Source: JADHUC01 sp964617665
GTDB lineage: Bacteria; Planctomycetota; Planctomycetia; Pirellulales; Pirellulaceae
Assembly: GCA_964617665.1 (NCBI GenBank)
Contig: CAZUAH010000697.1
Coordinates: 1 to 6,734 of the forward strand
DNA: 6,734 nt
Direction of reading: 5' to 3'
The translations under genes were made by a program, and so were the position numbers. The notes beneath the pieces were generated by a model. That model worked only from the letters and a program-made list of their open reading frames with translations. It did not search any database and was not told the origin of the DNA. Below, in pieces: positions 1-6,695 of the stretch. The stretch's first letter is position 1; each line of letters opens with the position of its first letter.

Positions 1-455
1 TCGCCGACCGGCTTCTGGAATCCGCGCTTCGCCGCCACGACGCCATAGATCGAACCGTGGTACTGCCACTCTTTCAGGTTGGCGAATCGCTCGGCGGAGT
101 TATCGATCACCTGAATTTCCATCGCGGCATAGGCGGGATTCCCCTTCAGCGGCGAACGGATGCCCACGCCATTGTTACCGCCTGACGGCAGCTTGAAATC
201 GAACCGGAAGATGAAGTCGGAAAACTCCTTCTCGGTGAACAGGTTACCGCCGCCCTTTGGCTTGATCGCCAGGACGCCGTTCTCGGCCGTGTATCCGTTC
301 ACCGAGCCCGTCCAACCATCCAATGTCTTTCCATCGAATAGCGATACAAACCCCTCGGCCTTTTCCTTCGGGCAGATACCGGAGCATTCCTGTTCGGCTG
401 CCGCGGCGTAGGTGGCGAGAAACAGCGTTGCCATAATCCAACTGAGAGTGCGCAT
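1..455 (-). CDS. Secreted DUF1080 (3-keto-disaccharide hydrolase-like) protein, C-terminus cut by window edge
   Basis: The visible part is the first 151 residues of a protein that runs off the left edge. It begins MRTLSWIMATLFLATYAAAAEQ, a signal peptide with likely cleavage near residue 20, so it is exported. The mature part carries the hallmarks of DUF1080 (PF06439, jellyroll/concanavalin-like fold): SLFDGKTLDGW at 38-48, GGNNGVGIRSP at 92-102, EIQVIDN at 113-119 and HGSIYGVVAA at 133-142. Some family members hydrolyse 3-keto-glycosides, and many planctomycete paralogues are uncharacterised, so a sugar-linked role is inference. The family is usually 200-290 residues, so roughly the last third is missing here. 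The ATG is chosen because an AAGGAG Shine-Dalgarno sits 7 nt upstream; the internal Met8 would shorten the signal peptide. Cys24 and Cys28 follow the cleavage site closely. The gene starts 39 nt after the upstream bPH_2 gene and may be its co-transcribed neighbour. Family assignment is secure; substrate is unknown. Confidence 0.9.
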   Translation of the reverse strand, partial: MRTLSWIMATLFLATYAAAAEQECSGICPKEKAEGFVSLFDGKTLDGWTGSVNGYTAENGVLAIKPKGGGNLFTEKEFSDFIFRFDFKLPSGGNNGVGIRSPLKGNPAYAAMEIQVIDNSAERFANLKEWQYHGSIYGVVAAKRGFQKPVG

Positions 456-462
456 CTTGTGG

Positions 463-468
463 CTCCTT
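463..468 (-). promoter_or_regulatory. Shine-Dalgarno AAGGAG for the DUF1080 gene
   Basis: On the minus strand AAGGAG is followed by 7 nt (ccacaag) and then ATG. This is the site that fixes the start of the DUF1080 protein at position 455 rather than at its internal Met8. The whole 39-nt gap (456-494) holds little else: I see no convincing -10/-35 pair and no terminator hairpin. Confidence 0.75.
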
Positions 469-494
469 ACGTGATGATGTAATGAGAATTTGTG

Positions 495-1265
495 TTAGCC
501 TGCTAATTCACCGTCTGTCGTCTGTGAAGTCAAGGTGCGAACCTCATCACGGATGTCTTTCAAGGCGGCAATGTGGTCCGCCGTCCATTGGCTGCTCACC
601 GTGGTCGCAGCCGCTTCGTCGCCCAGTCCGGCGGTACGGCTCGTTCGTAGCCGCGCGAGCAAGAGATCTCGAATCCTCTTCGCATCGGCGACACCTTCGA
701 TCAAACCGCGATGCGAAGCCTGCCATCCGGCACCTTGCTTCCCCTGTTGGGCATCAGCACCTCCGCCACCCGCAGTTTCCACCAGCACGTCGGCAATGCC
801 GAACCAACGCTGCAATGGCCCCTGGCTGACGTTGACATTCTGAACGTTCTCGAAGGTGATCCTCGTTTCGTGAATGACCCAAATGCCTCGGCGGATACGC
901 AGGCTGCGGCCGGTCATTACGTACCAGGTGGTGTCGTATCGCAAATGAACGGCGATATAGCCGATGACGTCAGGAAAAATGGCGAGAAACAGTGCGGGCA
1001 AAGCAAGCGCCAACCCGATCCACACCTCGAAGACCATCACGGCGATCCAACCGATAAGTACCAGCAGATCGAACGCAATGACATAGATCCAAAAATGGAA
1101 TTTCAGATAACGCAAGAAGCCCTCGGCCGGCTGGAACGATTCGGCCGTCTCACCGGGCCTGGTGGGCAACTCGGGCGGCCGGTCCGGCACGCGAAACCGT
1201 CGCGTCAGAACGCCCCACAACCCGCGGTAAAACCACTTCGAGACTCCTTCGACGCGACCGCTCAT
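495..1265 (-). CDS. bPH_2 (YdbS/YdbT-type) membrane protein, 256 aa
   Basis: This is an inner-membrane protein with a bacterial pleckstrin-homology-like domain (bPH_2, PF03703, formerly DUF304). An N-terminal cytoplasmic stretch of about 50 residues is followed by two hydrophobic segments at roughly 56-78 and 80-104. The bPH_2 domain spans about 108-206 and carries the typical RYDTTWYVMTGRSLRIRRG start (109-127), then ENVQNVNV (139-146) and LQRWFGIADV (151-160). A Gly/Ala/Gln-rich insert at 166-187 separates that core from the closing helix EGVADAKRIRDLLLARLR (190-207). A further predicted helix, AALKDIRDEVRTL (233-245), ends the protein. The start overlaps the stop of the upstream bPH_2 gene as ATGA, and a strong AGGGGAGG lies 7 nt before the ATG. 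The two proteins therefore probably act together as a hetero-oligomer. The molecular function of bPH_2 proteins is largely unknown. Family call is strong; role is not known. Confidence 0.9.
   Translation of the reverse strand: MSGRVEGVSKWFYRGLWGVLTRRFRVPDRPPELPTRPGETAESFQPAEGFLRYLKFHFWIYVIAFDLLVLIGWIAVMVFEVWIGLALALPALFLAIFPDVIGYIAVHLRYDTTWYVMTGRSLRIRRGIWVIHETRITFENVQNVNVSQGPLQRWFGIADVLVETAGGGGADAQQGKQGAGWQASHRGLIEGVADAKRIRDLLLARLRTSRTAGLGDEAAATTVSSQWTADHIAALKDIRDEVRTLTSQTTDGELAG
1262..1265 (-). other. ATGA start/stop overlap between the two bPH_2 genes
   Basis: On the minus strand the four bases ATGA hold both the ATG of the downstream 256-aa gene and the TGA of the upstream 178-aa gene. This is the classic arrangement for coupled translation and supports co-expression of the pair in fixed proportion. 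Confidence 0.9.
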
Positions 1266-1798
1266 TGTTTGGCCTCCCCTCGCTCCGCTGCCCGCTTCAG
1301 CAGTTCCCGAATCTCCCGAAGTAACACGAGCGCGTCGTCGGACTCACCTGGCGATTGTGTCAAATCCGTCTCTTCGTCCACTTCTCCCCGTGCACCCCGC
1401 ATCTGCATGTAGAGGAAGTCGCGCAGTTTGTCCGCTTGCAGGATACCCTCGATACTCATTTCCGGGCCGGCGCTACCCGACGCGGTCTGGATGCCTACCG
1501 TCGCAAGTCCCATCCATCGTTGAACGATGTTGCGCGTCAGATGGATGTCCTGAATACGCCGATACGTCAAGTAGATCTCGCGGCGAAACAGGATCCCCCA
1601 ACTCATCGACACGCCGCTTTCATCGAACTTGTACTTCAGTGTCTCATACTTGAAGAACAAGGGCAGAATAGCGATCGGGAAGAACGGCCCGCTGAGTAGC
1701 GAGATCATCAGGTAGTACTTCATCAGAGACCGATCCGGGCGGGCAATGGCCATAGGATCGAACTCGTCGTTCTGCTGGTCTTGCTGATTGTCACTCAT
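1262..1798 (-). CDS. bPH_2 (YdbS-like) membrane protein, 178 aa
   Basis: This is a small membrane-anchored bPH_2 (PF03703) protein. After a polar, Gln/Asp-rich N-terminus (1-24), one hydrophobic segment or tight hairpin covers about 27-49 (KYYLMISLLSGPFFPIAILP). The bPH_2 domain follows at about 53-134, with LKYKFDESGVSMSWG (54-68), LTYRRIQDIHLTRN (77-90), VQRWMGLATVGIQTASG (92-108) and EGILQADKLRDFLYMQMR (117-134). A charged helix LLREIRELLKRAAER (159-173) ends the chain. The RRIQDIHL and QRWMGLATV elements are diagnostic of the family. The reading frame stays open about 109 codons further upstream, into the nitrilase gene, but that extension has no bPH_2 character and is rejected. The start at 1798 has a GGGGGA site 8 nt upstream and gives the expected short N-terminus. 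The protein overlaps its larger bPH_2 partner by ATGA; the two likely form a complex. Function unknown. Confidence 0.88.
   Translation of the reverse strand: MSDNQQDQQNDEFDPMAIARPDRSLMKYYLMISLLSGPFFPIAILPLFFKYETLKYKFDESGVSMSWGILFRREIYLTYRRIQDIHLTRNIVQRWMGLATVGIQTASGSAGPEMSIEGILQADKLRDFLYMQMRGARGEVDEETDLTQSPGESDDALVLLREIRELLKRAAERGEAKQ
1273..1280 (-). promoter_or_regulatory. Shine-Dalgarno AGGGGAGG for the 256-aa bPH_2 gene
   Basis: AGGGGAGG on the minus strand, 7 nt before the ATG at 1265, lies inside the last codons of the upstream gene. It is the strongest ribosome binding site in the window and supports independent re-initiation at the overlapping start. Confidence 0.75.
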
Positions 1799-1806
1799 GG
1801 TCGTGA

Positions 1807-1812
1807 TCCCCC
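1807..1812 (-). promoter_or_regulatory. Probable Shine-Dalgarno GGGGGA for the 178-aa bPH_2 gene
   Basis: GGGGGA on the minus strand lies 8 nt before the ATG at 1798. It is a modest match to the anti-Shine-Dalgarno but supports this start over upstream in-frame starts inside the nitrilase gene. The surrounding 74-nt gap (1799-1872) also holds a 7-bp inverted repeat (GCTTGCG at 1820-1826, CGCAAGC at 1858-1864, 31-nt loop) with no T-tract in the direction of transcription, so it is not called a terminator. Confidence 0.5.
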
Positions 1813-1872
1813 ACGCTTCGCTTGCGGAAAGCAATCGTACCGACCCCAGACACGCATCGCAAGCAAAAACGA

Positions 1873-2784
1873 TTAACGAGCCAGCCCCGCCAGTGTCTCC
1901 GCTTTCCGGTGCATCGCCGTTTCGGCCGCTTGGCGTCTGACCGCCTTGACCATCTGTTTCCAGTGTGGCGCCAGGAAACGCGGTTGCTGAAGGCTGCGTT
2001 TCGCATAGCTGCGGCTGGCCTTGGACAAATCCAGATCGGCTACCAGCACCGTCTCGTTCTTGTTGTCCGCCAGTTTCAGCACACGCTCGTCCGGAGCAAC
2101 GATTTTGGAATCGCCCGCCGACCACATCCCGCCGCCCTGCGGACCAACTGAATTGGCGAATACATAGTAGATCGCGTTTTCGAATGCGCGGGTGACCACG
2201 CCGTCATTTCCGTCCCGCTTCTTGCACGATACGGCCAGCGCATCCATGCCAGCGTTCGGATGAAAGAGGACCTTGGCTCCCGACATCACGGCTAACCGTA
2301 CCAGTTCCGGATAGCGACGTTCGTGGCAGATCACCGTCGTTGCCGGAACGCCATCCAAATCAAATAACGAGACGGCATTGCCCGGTGTGAAGTGATCCCG
2401 ATCCATCGGTGTCAGTTGACACTTGGCATAACAATGAACGGCCTCGCCTTCGCGATCGAAGACAACCAAGCAGTTATACAGTCTGCGGCGGCAGAAGACG
2501 GGAGTCCCGATCAAGACGTTGGTCTTGTATCGTGCCGTCAGTTTCGACACAGCCGCCATAGCATCGCGAAGTTCCTTTGGCCGAAGGCTGGCAAAGTCGT
2601 AGCCGTAACTCGTTACGGCACACTCCGGAAACAGCACTGCATCAGTCCGGCGCCGAGCCGCCTGAGCCAACAAGCGGCCGATCGCTTCGACATTGCCATC
2701 GATCGTCGACGCGAACTTCATCTGGATAGCTGCGACTCGCAAACTGCCGCTGGACTTCCTGCTTTCACGTTTGTGCTTTGTCAC
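1873..2784 (-). CDS. Carbon-nitrogen hydrolase (nitrilase superfamily), 303 aa
   Basis: This is a cytoplasmic enzyme of the nitrilase/amidase superfamily (PF00795), which cleaves non-peptide C-N bonds through a cysteine thioester. The fold is recognised from LRVAAIQMKF (15-24) and the three catalytic residues in order: Glu54 in LFPECAVTSYGYD, Lys121 in YAKCQLTP and Cys153 in VICHERRYPE. Supporting family motifs are HFTPGNAVSLF (131-141), LFHPNAGMDALAVS (173-186) and TRAFENAIYYVFANSVGPQ (198-216). No signal peptide is present. Length is normal for the family (about 260-310). The C-terminal 40 residues are basic and poorly conserved-looking. The start codon is GTG, supported by GAGAGG 7 nt upstream and by the correct distance to the first beta strand. 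It lies 84 nt after the PHP gene and 74 nt before the bPH_2 pair. The substrate cannot be told; N-carbamoyl-amine amidases and omega-amidases are possible relatives. Enzyme class sure, specificity unknown. Confidence 0.93.
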   Translation of the reverse strand: MTKHKRESRKSSGSLRVAAIQMKFASTIDGNVEAIGRLLAQAARRRTDAVLFPECAVTSYGYDFASLRPKELRDAMAAVSKLTARYKTNVLIGTPVFCRRRLYNCLVVFDREGEAVHCYAKCQLTPMDRDHFTPGNAVSLFDLDGVPATTVICHERRYPELVRLAVMSGAKVLFHPNAGMDALAVSCKKRDGNDGVVTRAFENAIYYVFANSVGPQGGGMWSAGDSKIVAPDERVLKLADNKNETVLVADLDLSKASRSYAKRSLQQPRFLAPHWKQMVKAVRRQAAETAMHRKAETLAGLAR

Positions 2785-2791
2785 GAGTGTA

Positions 2792-2797
2792 CCTCTC
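2792..2797 (-). promoter_or_regulatory. Shine-Dalgarno GAGAGG for the GTG-started nitrilase gene
   Basis: GAGAGG on the minus strand is followed by 7 nt and then GTG at 2784, which decides a non-ATG start. The next internal Met (residue 22, in AIQMKF) would cut into the first conserved beta strand and is excluded. In the rest of the 84-nt gap (2785-2868) I see neither a clear promoter nor a terminator. Confidence 0.65.
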
Positions 2798-2868
2798 GGC
2801 GTAGACGATCACGTTAAGGCCCCTTGAAAGCGGTGGAGGGCTAAATGCCATCGTGTGACATACTCCGT

Positions 2869-5292
2869 TCATTCCACGACGACCCAATGTGGGCTTGACC
2901 AAGCCAAGTGCCCATGCGCGACCATGACATTGCCTGGCAGGTCGGATGCGGGGCGTTGTTGTGCCACGCGCCAGTAGTACCAATGCGTGCCTCTGCTCAG
3001 ATCGGAGTCCTCGTACTCCACGGAGAGTTCTCGACTACCGTCGCCCTCGAACACCTTTACTTCCACGCCATCACGGATCAGGTGGACCGAGACGATCGGG
3101 CGAGTGCCGATCGCACGAAGAGCCAACGTTGCTTTGCCTTGTTTCGCCTTGGCCTCCGCTCCCATGAATGCGCCGTTGGCTCTCGAATCCAAAAAGATGC
3201 GCGAGCCGTTTGTGGCATAGCACCGCCGGTTACGTAGCCCGTCCAGGATCGCATCGGCGGTCAGTTGTTCTGCATAGATACCCGTCAAACCGCCGCTCAA
3301 TCCGGGTGCTCGACGGTGCGAGTCGCCGGACGCGATGAACGCCAAGCGGAAACCTCGATCGAGCGGTTCGTGAAACGACTTGGGTCGCCTTGTGATGTAA
3401 CTACCCCATCCGGCGACGACCTCCATGCCGACCTCCACTTTGTCGCCCGTGACGCGAAACACGGGGTGCTGCGTGAGTGTGATCCCGCCGGCCGCTTCCA
3501 CAGCTTGGTTCAAACGACCGATGTCGTTTCCGATTTCCGGATAGCGCAGTGCGGGGCCGCCAGTCGGTGGATAGATCACGCTGCGGTGATTAGCGAACGA
3601 CCGATTCTTGTAGGGCACGGTCCAAGTGCTCGGGTCAGAGAGCTTCACGGCGGGATCACCGGGAACACGTGACGTCCATTCGTAGGCGGGCAACGAGACG
3701 AAGCGGCCGTCTTGCGAGTAGGCTTTCGCAAGAAGGTTGCCCAGTTCGTATTCGTAGCCGGTCATCGGGATGTCGTAGATGAAGTCGTTTTCCGTAAAGA
3801 CAACCACATCCAGCTTGGCTCGGTCGCGAGCGTAATGTGTCAATTCGTCAGGCTCGCCTTCCGCATCAGCCGTCAGGCCACTGTGGCAATGTGGATCGGC
3901 CCAATACAGCTTGTACACCTTGCCATCCAGTTGTATTTCTCGTCGCTGCGTCAGTTCGTTTTCGATCGGCAGATCGACCGGGCGCCAGCCGGTCCACTGC
4001 TCTTGCTCGAAGGGTGTCGTTCGGTTCAAGTCGCCAATCAGCCGGTGGTAGATCCGGCGGTTTTGGCGAGGGAGGGCCGAGGCCAGGAACACGAACTTGC
4101 CATCCGTTGCGCGGGGCGGGGCGGCAAGATGATAGTCGACGCGGCCTTGGTGCAGCACGACTGGCTCGCCCCAACGCTGCCCGCGCATCGGTCTGGCAAG
4201 CAGTTCGCCGACGACATGAGGCGTGCTGCCGCGGTGATCTGCTTTGCGTTCCCACACCAGCCACACATCGTCCTCATCTTCCAACAACAACGGGACCGTC
4301 CGTCGTCCCGTATAGCCACCCGTGGCAAGCGGCGTTGGCGCGATTTTGGCCATCAAGCCATGTGTCAACTCGGCGGCCGTGTCGTTGCCATCCGAATCGG
4401 TGATCATTTCCCATCCGTCGTCTCGACGGACAGCCATTTCCAACGTATGCATTTGGCTGATCGCACCTGGGCCGCCTATTACGTCAGCTTTCCGCAGCCA
4501 AGCGACATACAGGCCCTGACCAGTCGCGATCGCCGTCGGAGTCAAGCAATGTCGATCGTTTGACGACAGCCGTTCGATCGGTCCCGCCTTAGGAAGCACT
4601 CGGCGACCGCAGACGGCATACTCGTCGCCGTCGTATTGATCCCAAAACACCCAGGCTGCACCAGCGGCGTCCGCGACCAGAGCAGGTCGATACCCGTCGC
4701 AGTCCCTCGACGATATTGCCAGCGGATCTTGCCAATTTCCGCGGTCGAACGTGCGGCACCAAATGCGGAACCGACCTTCGCAATGATCGCTCCAGGCAAC
4801 GATGGACTTGTCGTCACCCACCGTCGCGGTAGCCGGGTAGATCGCATCGGTGTCGGCGTCCGATAGCGTGACAATCGTACTCCATTCGTCCCCTGACAGA
4901 TTCCGCGCAAGAACTTGCCATCGGTCACGAATCTTCGCAGTCCAAACCACCCAGATTGAATCAGACGCCAGCGCTGCGACTGTAGGCGGCCCGTGCACCT
5001 TGCCTTGGCCGCTGACGACGTGAAGCGGCCCTTGATTCCCTTCAACGTCGATCCACCTCGCCAACACCTGATCCTTATCTTGGCGGTAAGCGTGCCAGGC
5101 AATCCATGTTGTTCCGTCTTCCAAGACGACAGCCGACGGGTGCGAATCGTAGGTATCGCCTTCGGCGTTGACGACACATTCTTCCCACGCGGCGGTGGTT
5201 CGGTGTGGTTCGGCCGAGTGAGCCGTCGTCACCATCAAGACGGCGGCCAGACAACAAGTGCTGGCTGTCTTCGTTTTCGTCTTCATTTCCAT
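2869..5292 (-). CDS. Secreted beta-propeller plus PHP (DUF3604-like) metallohydrolase fusion, 807 aa
   Basis: This is an exported two-domain protein. Residues 1-27 form a signal peptide (Lys/Thr-rich n-region, CCLAAVLMV core, AHSA cleavage). Residues about 45-420 are an exo-sialidase/WD-like beta-propeller: Pro52, 103, 153, 203 and 252 recur every 50 residues, each followed about 14 residues later by Trp66, 117, 167, 217 and 265. A further copy has Pro334 and Trp347. Residues about 460-705 resemble the PHP-type hydrolase fold of DUF3604: ADPHCHSG (465-472, HxH ligands 468/470), TEND (500-503), AYEWT (536-540), NHRSVIY (568-574), TQHP (607-610), SGDSH (655-659) and GLTGIYAEQLTADAIL with RRCYATNGSRI (668-699). 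A beta-rich C-terminus (about 715-807) follows. PHP domains usually hydrolyse phosphoesters with two or three metals; the substrate here is unknown. TEND replaces the usual TDHD, losing one likely metal-binding His. Two ATGs are possible (5292, and 5286 giving MKTKTK); both overlap the upstream stop. Domain calls are firm, activity is inference. Confidence 0.85.
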   Translation of the reverse strand: MEMKTKTKTASTCCLAAVLMVTTAHSAEPHRTTAAWEECVVNAEGDTYDSHPSAVVLEDGTTWIAWHAYRQDKDQVLARWIDVEGNQGPLHVVSGQGKVHGPPTVAALASDSIWVVWTAKIRDRWQVLARNLSGDEWSTIVTLSDADTDAIYPATATVGDDKSIVAWSDHCEGRFRIWCRTFDRGNWQDPLAISSRDCDGYRPALVADAAGAAWVFWDQYDGDEYAVCGRRVLPKAGPIERLSSNDRHCLTPTAIATGQGLYVAWLRKADVIGGPGAISQMHTLEMAVRRDDGWEMITDSDGNDTAAELTHGLMAKIAPTPLATGGYTGRRTVPLLLEDEDDVWLVWERKADHRGSTPHVVGELLARPMRGQRWGEPVVLHQGRVDYHLAAPPRATDGKFVFLASALPRQNRRIYHRLIGDLNRTTPFEQEQWTGWRPVDLPIENELTQRREIQLDGKVYKLYWADPHCHSGLTADAEGEPDELTHYARDRAKLDVVVFTENDFIYDIPMTGYEYELGNLLAKAYSQDGRFVSLPAYEWTSRVPGDPAVKLSDPSTWTVPYKNRSFANHRSVIYPPTGGPALRYPEIGNDIGRLNQAVEAAGGITLTQHPVFRVTGDKVEVGMEVVAGWGSYITRRPKSFHEPLDRGFRLAFIASGDSHRRAPGLSGGLTGIYAEQLTADAILDGLRNRRCYATNGSRIFLDSRANGAFMGAEAKAKQGKATLALRAIGTRPIVSVHLIRDGVEVKVFEGDGSRELSVEYEDSDLSRGTHWYYWRVAQQRPASDLPGNVMVAHGHLAWSSPHWVVVE
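5283..5292 (-). other. Overlap of propeller gene stop with two candidate starts of the PHP fusion gene
   Basis: On the minus strand the sequence ATGGAAATGA carries two in-frame ATGs of the downstream gene (first at 5292, second at 5286) and the TGA of the upstream gene (5285-5283). The second ATG makes a classic ATGA overlap and gives a more typical signal peptide (MKTKTKTA). The first has a weak GGA about 7 nt upstream. Either way the two secreted proteins are tightly coupled. Confidence 0.8.
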
Positions 5293-6647
5293 AGCTTTAT
5301 CCGTGCGTAGCTGATTGTGTTGGCACTGTCGAGTCTGACGCCCAGCAGGTCGAGAGTCGTCGACGGCGGCGAGCCTCCGCGAATCGTGGCCGTGAAATAG
5401 GAGGGCATCGGGTGTTTCATCGGCACCTTCACGGGCTCGCTGACCGTTCCGTCGGCACGCAACTCCTGCAGACGGTTTTCCGAGACTTGTTTGCCTGCCG
5501 AATTGGTACCGCTGACGTAATAGAACACAAACAGCCGATTATCGGGGGTTACCTGGAACCGCGCAGCGCCGGCTGTTTCGTTTGCGCCGCCTTCTTCGGC
5601 CAGGACCAGTGTGCGACGTGCGATGACCTTGCCATCGCGGACAATCGCGTAATTCAAAGCGTGTGATTGCTTCGCGTCGGGGAAGTACTTCTCTCGCAAC
5701 CGCGTGTCGATCGCCCGCTCGGTCCACAGAATGTGAACGGCTCCGTCCGGAGCAACCCAGAGGTCGCATGGGAAGATCCACCCGCACGTCTTGTCACGAC
5801 TCGCGATTTCGACCCATTCGTGGAACTCGCCGGTGGTGATGTCATCCGACCAGGCATAGAACAACCGCCTGAAGTCGTAGTCCCAGCCTCGGCCTGTGAT
5901 CTTCTTCTTGTAGTCTCGCCACTCCTTGTACGGCTCGATAATGTCGCTGACGCCGCAGAAGTGGACGGCCCGATCCATTAGCATCACGTTCGGATAGCAG
6001 ACACGAATCGGCTGCGGCTTGTCGTACTCGGCGCCCCAAGGCCACGGCAGCCTGCCAGCCGTCCACTCGCCGCCGGCGTCCCGGAACGCCCATTCGGCAT
6101 GTGTGTAGCCGATGTTCTGAAACAGGATCAATTCGCCTCTCGGACCATCGGCAGCGAAACTCCGATAGGAGTGCTCGGAGAATGGCGGCGAACCGTCCCA
6201 CTTCGGAAGAATCGTCTCGAACGGGGCTTCAGGATTCGCCGGATCGAAACGCAGAATTTCGGGCCGCGCCGGACCGCCTCGGACTCCGGGGCCCGTGAGC
6301 GTAGGATTAGCAGACAGAAACAAACGGCCGTCGGGGAAGCCAACCAGCGGGCTCGGTTCCCGGGTACGCCCCTTCTCGTCCACCTGCTGACGTTCCCAGC
6401 CGTTTGCCATTCGTTTCAGCAGCGTCCAGCGGCAGTTGTTCAAAGGCTGATGCTGGCTGAACGTCTCGATGCCGCTGGCGAACACGTCGTCTTTGATCCG
6501 CACCAGACACGTAGACCCGCCACACCACATCGGGCCGGACCCATTGTTTGCCGGTTCGTATGTGTAGACGTCTTCTTCGATCTCAACAACCGGCTGAAGT
6601 GTACCTTCGGCCGCAATAGCCGGACTCGTTAGCAGCAAGACTAGCAC
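5283..6647 (-). CDS. Secreted sialidase/BNR-like propeller protein, N-terminus unresolved
   Basis: A 454-residue exported protein is read from a GTG at 6647. The hydrophobic stretch LVLLLTSPAIAAEG (2-15) is the end of a signal peptide. The mature chain shows scattered beta-propeller-type strands: FPDGRLFLSANP (104-115), SYRSFAADGPRGELILFQNIG (within 160-180), LWVAPDGAVHILWTE (296-310), YAIVRDGKVIARRTLV (333-348) and VTPDNRLFVFYYVSG (366-380), in the style of BNR/exo-alpha-sialidase folds. There are no clear Asp-box motifs and no catalytic residues I can name. It has seven cysteines (42, 47, 72, 217, 231, 288, 294). From GTG the signal peptide would lack a basic n-region and a ribosome site. 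The same frame stays open to the right edge and encodes RLRLAVKRNLYEP just ahead of the hydrophobic core, with no start codon in between. The real start is therefore probably outside the window. It overlaps the PHP fusion gene and is likely its functional partner. Fold class moderate; function unknown. Confidence 0.8.
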   Translation of the reverse strand: MLVLLLTSPAIAAEGTLQPVVEIEEDVYTYEPANNGSGPMWCGGSTCLVRIKDDVFASGIETFSQHQPLNNCRWTLLKRMANGWERQQVDEKGRTREPSPLVGFPDGRLFLSANPTLTGPGVRGGPARPEILRFDPANPEAPFETILPKWDGSPPFSEHSYRSFAADGPRGELILFQNIGYTHAEWAFRDAGGEWTAGRLPWPWGAEYDKPQPIRVCYPNVMLMDRAVHFCGVSDIIEPYKEWRDYKKKITGRGWDYDFRRLFYAWSDDITTGEFHEWVEIASRDKTCGWIFPCDLWVAPDGAVHILWTERAIDTRLREKYFPDAKQSHALNYAIVRDGKVIARRTLVLAEEGGANETAGAARFQVTPDNRLFVFYYVSGTNSAGKQVSENRLQELRADGTVSEPVKVPMKHPMPSYFTATIRGGSPPSTTLDLLGVRLDSANTISYARIKLWK

Positions 6648-6695
6648 GGCTAGGCATGGTGCCGCGGGTTCATAGAGGTTTCGTTTAACGGCAAG

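Noticed and set aside
711..1412. 233-codon plus-strand open frame antisense to the bPH_2 genes
   Set aside because: It spans the junction of two well-supported minus-strand genes and has low-complexity, Arg/Ser/Pro-rich content without motifs.
1820..1864. 7-bp inverted repeat GCTTGCG/CGCAAGC in the gap before the 178-aa bPH_2 gene as a terminator
   Set aside because: The loop is 31 nt and no T-tract follows the stem in the direction of transcription; too weak to call.
1799..2125. N-terminal extension of the 178-aa bPH_2 gene to an in-frame start at 2125
   Set aside because: The extension lies largely inside the nitrilase gene in another frame, has no bPH_2 character, and a better start with an SD-like site exists at 1798.
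3712..4563. 283-codon plus-strand open frame antisense to the PHP fusion gene
   Set aside because: It is the reverse complement of a clearly recognised protein; it has no family motif or ribosome site, and long antisense frames are expected in GC-rich DNA.
5267..5290. Short TTCGTC-like tandem repeat encoding the Lys/Thr-rich start of the PHP fusion
   Set aside because: It simply encodes the MKTKTKTA n-region of the signal peptide and is too short and imperfect to call a repeat element.
6099..6632. 177-codon plus-strand open frame antisense to the propeller gene
   Set aside because: Shadow of the propeller coding sequence; no recognisable domain.
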